Positions 60,854 to 64,000 of a stretch of 64,000 nucleotides of DNA are shown here, one piece after another. Source of the DNA: Opitutaceae bacterium BACL24 MAG-120322-bin51 (lineage in GTDB: Bacteria > Verrucomicrobiota > Verrucomicrobiia > Opitutales > Coraliomargaritaceae); assembly GCA_905182465.1 (NCBI GenBank), contig CAJJBI010000004.1, positions 294,271 to 358,270 of the forward strand. The letters run 5' to 3'. Both the position numbers and the translations under genes were made by a program. Under the pieces are notes generated by a model. The model made no database searches. It was not told where the DNA came from and saw only the letters and a program-made list of their open reading frames with translations. The stretch's first letter is position 1; the number at the start of each line of letters is the position of its first letter.

Positions 60854-60973
60854 GGTATGGTAAATTAAGAATTAAAAATTAGGACTGAGTTCTTCTGGTC
60901 GTGGCGGATCAATTAAGAAGGAGTGAGAGGGAGTGGCGTTGCAGTTTGTGGCAATTCGTAATCCCAATCTTTA
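60854..60973 (-). repeat. heptad-repeat intergenic region between pdhA and pdhB
   Basis: Plus-strand reading from the base next to the pdhB ATG: GGTATGG, TAAATTA, AGAATTA, AAAATTA, GGACTGA (60854-60888). The rest of the gap also has 7-base style text: AATTAAG, AAGGAGT, GAGAGGG, AGTGGCG near 60911-60938 and AATTCGT, AATCCCA near 60952-60965. On the gene's strand this gives AATTCTT and NACTCCC cores. Confidence 0.6.
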
Positions 60974-62080
60974 TTAGTCATTAAAAAAGTAGGTGCCCTT
61001 GAGCTTGCCTTCGGAATCGTTGTCGACCTCCCAGTAAACGTCGGTTTGGATTTCGCTGCGTGGCGCGACAGGGCTTTCGTCGGCAAACTTCGCAGATGCT
61101 TCGGCTTCGTCTTTCTTTTCTTGATCGATTTTTTTGGCTAATTCCTCAGTCAGGGTTCCATCGGAAAGTAAGTGCTCTTTGACCACGTTGAGGGGATCTT
61201 TAGTGCGCTTATATTCTTCGATTTCCTCTTTGGTGCGATACTTCTCATGGTTGGCATCGGCCACCGAGTGTCCACGATAGCGATAGGTGCGGATTTCTAG
61301 TAAGAAGGGCTTGTGCTCCTCGCGTGCTCGAATCATCGCTCGGTTGGCGACCTCGCGAACTTCGAAGACGTCGTGGCCATTGCAGACTTCCCACTCCATA
61401 TCAAAGCCGTCGGCGCGGTGGGCGAGGTTCTCCTCGGCAGAAGAGCGTTTGAGGCTAGTGCCCATTGAATAGCCATTGTTCTCAATGACGAAAACAACAG
61501 GGATGTTCCAGAGTGAGGCGAGGTTGAGCGTCTCCATGAAGGAGCCTTGGTTCACCGCACCGTCTCCAAGAAACGCCATAGCGCAGCCTTTTAAACCCTT
61601 ATACTTAAGTGCAAAGGCAAGCCCCGCTCCAAGCGGAGTCTGTCCAGCTACGATGCCGTGACCGCCCCAGTAATTTTTGTCGGGGGCGAAAAAGTGCATC
61701 GAGCCGCCTTTGCCCTTTGAACAACCAGTGTGCTTGCCATACATCTCGGCCATGCACTCATTCATGGACATACCGACTGCAAGCGCGTGTCCGTGGTCAC
61801 GGTAGGCGGTGATAATGTGGTCATTTTCCTCCATTAGGGAGACGATTCCAGCAGCAACCGCTTCTTGCCCAATGTAAAGGTGGAGGAAGCCGCCAATCTT
61901 ACCCTGATTGTAGGCGCGTAGCGAGCGCTCTTCAAAGCGACGGATGCCTACGATCGTGCGATAAAGGTCAATCTTCTCATCTTTTGAGAGCGATTTGTTG
62001 ATCGGTGCTGTCGCGAAGTTCTTTAACTTAGCTTTGGGCTTTTTGGCGACAGCTGCGGTTTTCTTTTTGGTAGTAGCCAT
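60974..62080 (-). CDS. pdhA: pyruvate dehydrogenase E1 component, alpha subunit
   Basis: The TPP-binding E1 subunit. The 368 residues from the ATG at 62078-62080 begin with a Lys/Ala-rich tail of about 35 residues. Then come RTIVGIRRFEERSLRAYNQG, GFLHLYIGQEAVAAG, HGIVAGQTPLGAGLAFALKY and the TPP motif GDGAVNQGSFMETLNLASLW (GDG...N), with RTYRYRGHSVADANHEKYRT near the C-terminus. A non-ATG start 36 bases upstream is in frame but less likely. It is the first gene of the operon; a 14-bp palindrome lies 87 bases upstream. Confidence 0.95.
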   Translation of the reverse strand: MATTKKKTAAVAKKPKAKLKNFATAPINKSLSKDEKIDLYRTIVGIRRFEERSLRAYNQGKIGGFLHLYIGQEAVAAGIVSLMEENDHIITAYRDHGHALAVGMSMNECMAEMYGKHTGCSKGKGGSMHFFAPDKNYWGGHGIVAGQTPLGAGLAFALKYKGLKGCAMAFLGDGAVNQGSFMETLNLASLWNIPVVFVIENNGYSMGTSLKRSSAEENLAHRADGFDMEWEVCNGHDVFEVREVANRAMIRAREEHKPFLLEIRTYRYRGHSVADANHEKYRTKEEIEEYKRTKDPLNVVKEHLLSDGTLTEELAKKIDQEKKDEAEASAKFADESPVAPRSEIQTDVYWEVDNDSEGKLKGTYFFND

Positions 62081-62166
62081 ATACGTAAGTCGTATAAATG
62101 CGTAGAACAGGGCCACATGACAAGGAAAAACCCCAAAAACTCACCTAAAGTATGTAATATAAAGCA

Positions 62167-62180
62167 CGAAATATATTTCG
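62167..62180. promoter_or_regulatory. 14-bp perfect palindrome upstream of pdhA
   Basis: CGAAATATATTTCG is fully self-complementary and lies in an AT-rich stretch 87 bases before the pdhA ATG, with TATATT-like -10 candidates next to it. It is a candidate operator for control of pyruvate dehydrogenase; no regulator is identified. Confidence 0.45.
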
Positions 62181-62251
62181 CTATACAAATAACGCTAGAT
62201 TCTTCATGCTTTGCACCGCCGACTCTGCGCTGACTAAGGCCAGGCACCCAA

Positions 62252-63001
62252 CTAAACTTTTGGTTTAGGCACTATTGTAGAGATGCCTCCGTCGATGACG
62301 AATGTTTGCCCTGTGACGAACTTTGCCTGATCGGAATGCAGCCACGCTGCGAGACTAGCCACGTCAGATGCTTCGCCGATAGCCCCTGTTGGGTGCATGC
62401 GCTTGGAGATTTCCAGTGCTTGCTCACTGCCGATTATGGCTTGACTGAGTGGGGTATCTGTCAGGCTAGGAGCGATGGCATTAATGCGTAGACCACGTGA
62501 GGCATAGCTAGCCGCCGCCGCGCGCACCATTGCTTCAATACCACCCTTGGCTGCAGCAATGGCCTCGTGGTTGGCAATTCCCGTTTGAGCTGCAGCGGTA
62601 CTGAAGAAAAGGCAAGAACCATGGCCTTGTTTCGACATGATTTTAGCGACTGTGCGCAAAGCATAAAATGCACTACTTAAGTTAGTCTGTATCGTTTGGA
62701 GCCAATCTTCGACCGGCGTGAGGTGAGCGGGCCTCAAGTAGATAGAACCGATGGCATGAGTGTAGCTGTCGATCGATCCAAGTTCCTGTTGGAACTCATT
62801 AATTACACTCTCCAAGGCTTCGGGCTCGGTCGCATCACAGGTTTTTAGCATGAATCCGTTCTGCGAATTGAGCGGGTCACCCGCAGGAGCTTTTCGCGCA
62901 TATCCAGCAACCCTGTCGCCCTCCGCACTCAGCTTGACTGCCAGTTTGGATCCAATGCCACCCGTGATTCCCCCTATTAAATGGTTTTTTGCCTGTTTCA
63001 T
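62252..63001 (-). CDS. short-chain dehydrogenase-like protein lacking the catalytic Tyr
   Basis: A 249-residue classical SDR fold. The cofactor loop is GGITGGIGSKLAV (about 10-22), with D55 in the CDAT position and N107-type LQTIQTNLSSAF. The active-site region has Ser134 (FFSTAAAQTG) and Lys152, but the expected YxxxK is NHEAIAAAK: position 148 is Ile instead of Tyr. C-terminal text IRINAIAPSLTDTPL-like (LRINAIAPSLTDTPLSQAII) and TGQTFVIDGGIS is normal. It may have altered chemistry or be a non-catalytic paralogue; a nearby His145 could substitute. It is divergent from the GbsR-like regulator. Confidence 0.85.
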   Translation of the reverse strand: MKQAKNHLIGGITGGIGSKLAVKLSAEGDRVAGYARKAPAGDPLNSQNGFMLKTCDATEPEALESVINEFQQELGSIDSYTHAIGSIYLRPAHLTPVEDWLQTIQTNLSSAFYALRTVAKIMSKQGHGSCLFFSTAAAQTGIANHEAIAAAKGGIEAMVRAAAASYASRGLRINAIAPSLTDTPLSQAIIGSEQALEISKRMHPTGAIGEASDVASLAAWLHSDQAKFVTGQTFVIDGGISTIVPKPKV

Positions 63002-63156
63002 AATGTATGATCGGAGTTTGCTAACTTGAATTACATCTTATCACCAAGGCACGAATTCTAGCCTACTAAATAGTCGCTGTTTAACCTGCTGAGGGACGAA
63101 TTATAGATGAACCTATGCGAAGGCTAAATTATAGCCCTCTTTGGGAGCCAGGAAAC

Positions 63157-63180
63157 TTTGTTCAAAAAAACTTGAACAAA
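63157..63180. promoter_or_regulatory. 9-6-9 inverted repeat upstream of the GbsR-like gene
   Basis: TTTGTTCAA (63157-63165) and TTGAACAAA (63172-63180) are perfect complements separated by six bases, about 40 bases before the regulator's ATG. The size and symmetry suit a winged-helix dimer, so autoregulation or control of the divergent SDR gene is likely. Confidence 0.6.
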
Positions 63181-63220
63181 ATGAGATATCGATCATTCTT
63201 TAGATCTGTTCTGCATCAAA

Positions 63221-63766
63221 ATGCCTGTTACACAGTCAGATACCCCAATCCTATCCGCATGGGAGACGTCAATGATCGACGTCTTTGTACGAGCGGCTGG
63301 CTTGATCGGTCTACCGAGATCAATAGGGGAGATTTATGGACTTCTTTTTTGTACCCCCAAAGCGCTGAGTTTCGACGAGCTTGTCGAACGCTTGCAGATT
63401 AGTAAGGGTTCTGTCAGCCAGGGCCTAAAGGTCTTGCGCCAACTCGGTGCAGTCAAACTGCACTACGTGCCTGGTAGTCGCCGCGACCATTACCAGCCTG
63501 AGCTTTCCATGAAACGACTCGTGCGTGGCTTTATTAAGGACCAGTTTGAGCCTCACCTCCTTTCTGGTTCTGAGCGATTGGACAACATCGACGCACTCAT
63601 CGAAGAGGAAGGCGATGAAGCCTCCCGCGCCCACGCCCGCAATCGTCTGGGAACGCTCCGTTCTTGGCAACAACGCACCCGTAAACTAATGCCCATCGTC
63701 ATGGCTGTGCTCGGCGGTGCCAAATTTTTTGATAAAGAACCGACGGACGAAGAAACCATTATTTAA
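63221..63766 (+). CDS. GbsR/MarR-like transcriptional regulator
   Basis: A 181-residue winged-helix regulator resembling the GbsR group, whose known members control glycine betaine or choline genes. The text IDVFVRAAGLIGLPRSIGEI and YGLLFCTPKALSFDELVERL, then QISKGSVSQGLKVLRQLGAV (recognition helix, about 60-79) and KLHYVPGSRRDHYQPE (wing) are typical. A C-terminal helical dimer region follows. The inverted repeat upstream supports self-regulation; its target is unknown. No betaine genes are in view. Confidence 0.85.
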   Translation: MPVTQSDTPILSAWETSMIDVFVRAAGLIGLPRSIGEIYGLLFCTPKALSFDELVERLQISKGSVSQGLKVLRQLGAVKLHYVPGSRRDHYQPELSMKRLVRGFIKDQFEPHLLSGSERLDNIDALIEEEGDEASRAHARNRLGTLRSWQQRTRKLMPIVMAVLGGAKFFDKEPTDEETII

Positions 63767-63861
63767 AAAGCTGTTTCGAGCAAAGCGACCAGACCGGATA
63801 CGCAGTCGACCGAAACAATACTGAAAAAATTTAACCCGCACTCTACGCGGCCAATCAACAA

Positions 63862-63910
63862 GCTGTAGCTATTAGCTCTCAGTCATTAATCATTAACCAT
63901 TGCGGCCTAG
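63862..63910. repeat. seven 7-base units near the window end
   Basis: GCTGTAG, CTATTAG, CTCTCAG, TCATTAA, TCATTAA, CCATTGC and GGCCTAG follow without gaps. Two are identical and most share a TTA/CAG-type core. It lies in the 234-base tail after the regulator gene, where I see no other gene; the gene it may precede is outside the window. Confidence 0.65.
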
Positions 63911-64000
63911 TCGCCCAAAAGTCTCGGAATTTTCCCGAACGACCAAGGGCGGAAGCGTGGACAGTAAAGCTGCAAGATATTGGATATACCCTAAGTAGCT

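Overview
This window looks like a chromosome segment from a free-living, Gram-negative-type bacterium of roughly balanced GC content. The overall look of the proteins points to Verrucomicrobiota, probably the Opitutae/Puniceicoccales (Coraliomargarita-like) group. That placement is an impression from protein style and gene mix; no search was run. Nearly all of the window is core housekeeping sequence packed tightly on both strands. I see no rRNA, tRNA, CRISPR array or intact insertion sequence, and no stretch above about 300 bases lacks a gene.

Layout. 1-3.5 kb: the 5' part of purN, dnaJ and grpE on the minus strand, then a ferredoxin, trmB and a small membrane protein. 3.7-10.4 kb: a complete F-type ATP synthase operon (atpBEFHAGDC) with an unusually short delta subunit and a b subunit carrying a signal-like N-terminus. 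10.4-22.5 kb: a UvrD-like helicase, an isochorismate synthase, an FAD oxidoreductase, a MarR regulator, a methyltransferase, thymidine kinase, a Ppx/GppA phosphatase, an OleC/OleD-like pair and an MBL-fold hydrolase. 22.5-28 kb: pyrH-frr-proB on the minus strand, then lysC and thrC. 28-45 kb: a YheT-like hydrolase, a type IIA topoisomerase B subunit, an exonuclease, a cupin, trxB, pdxH, mgtE, a DEAD-box helicase, a TPR protein, priA, rplU-rpmA, PPK2, a phosphopantetheinyl transferase, argA, a XerC/D-type recombinase and rpmB. 45-56.3 kb: a MidA-like methyltransferase, tsaD and part of the division/cell-wall cluster (murD, LysM protein, ftsW, murG, murC, murB, ddl, ftsQ) without ftsA or ftsZ. 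56.3-63.8 kb: a lactonase, def, a thiamine-binding-like protein, the pyruvate dehydrogenase operon pdhA-pdhB-pdhC, an SDR protein and a GbsR/MarR-like regulator.

The gene groups fit together: ATP synthase and pyruvate dehydrogenase supply energy and acetyl-CoA; lysC/thrC, proB and argA make amino acids; the mur/fts block builds and divides the wall; Ppx and PPK2 handle polyphosphate.

Two patterns stand out. First, many intergenic gaps are built of degenerate 7-base tandem units that run right up to the start codon of the next gene (uvrD-like, the FAD oxidoreductase, proB, the topoisomerase, tsaD, def, pdhB, atpC and, more weakly, other atp genes). The unit differs by locus, but several loci share a core close to NACTYCT or NATTCTT. 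Second, three core genes (argA, ftsQ, pdhC) are each one base too long and break in frame at or near a run of three or four T on the given strand. That suggests assembly errors rather than true loss, but it should be tested.
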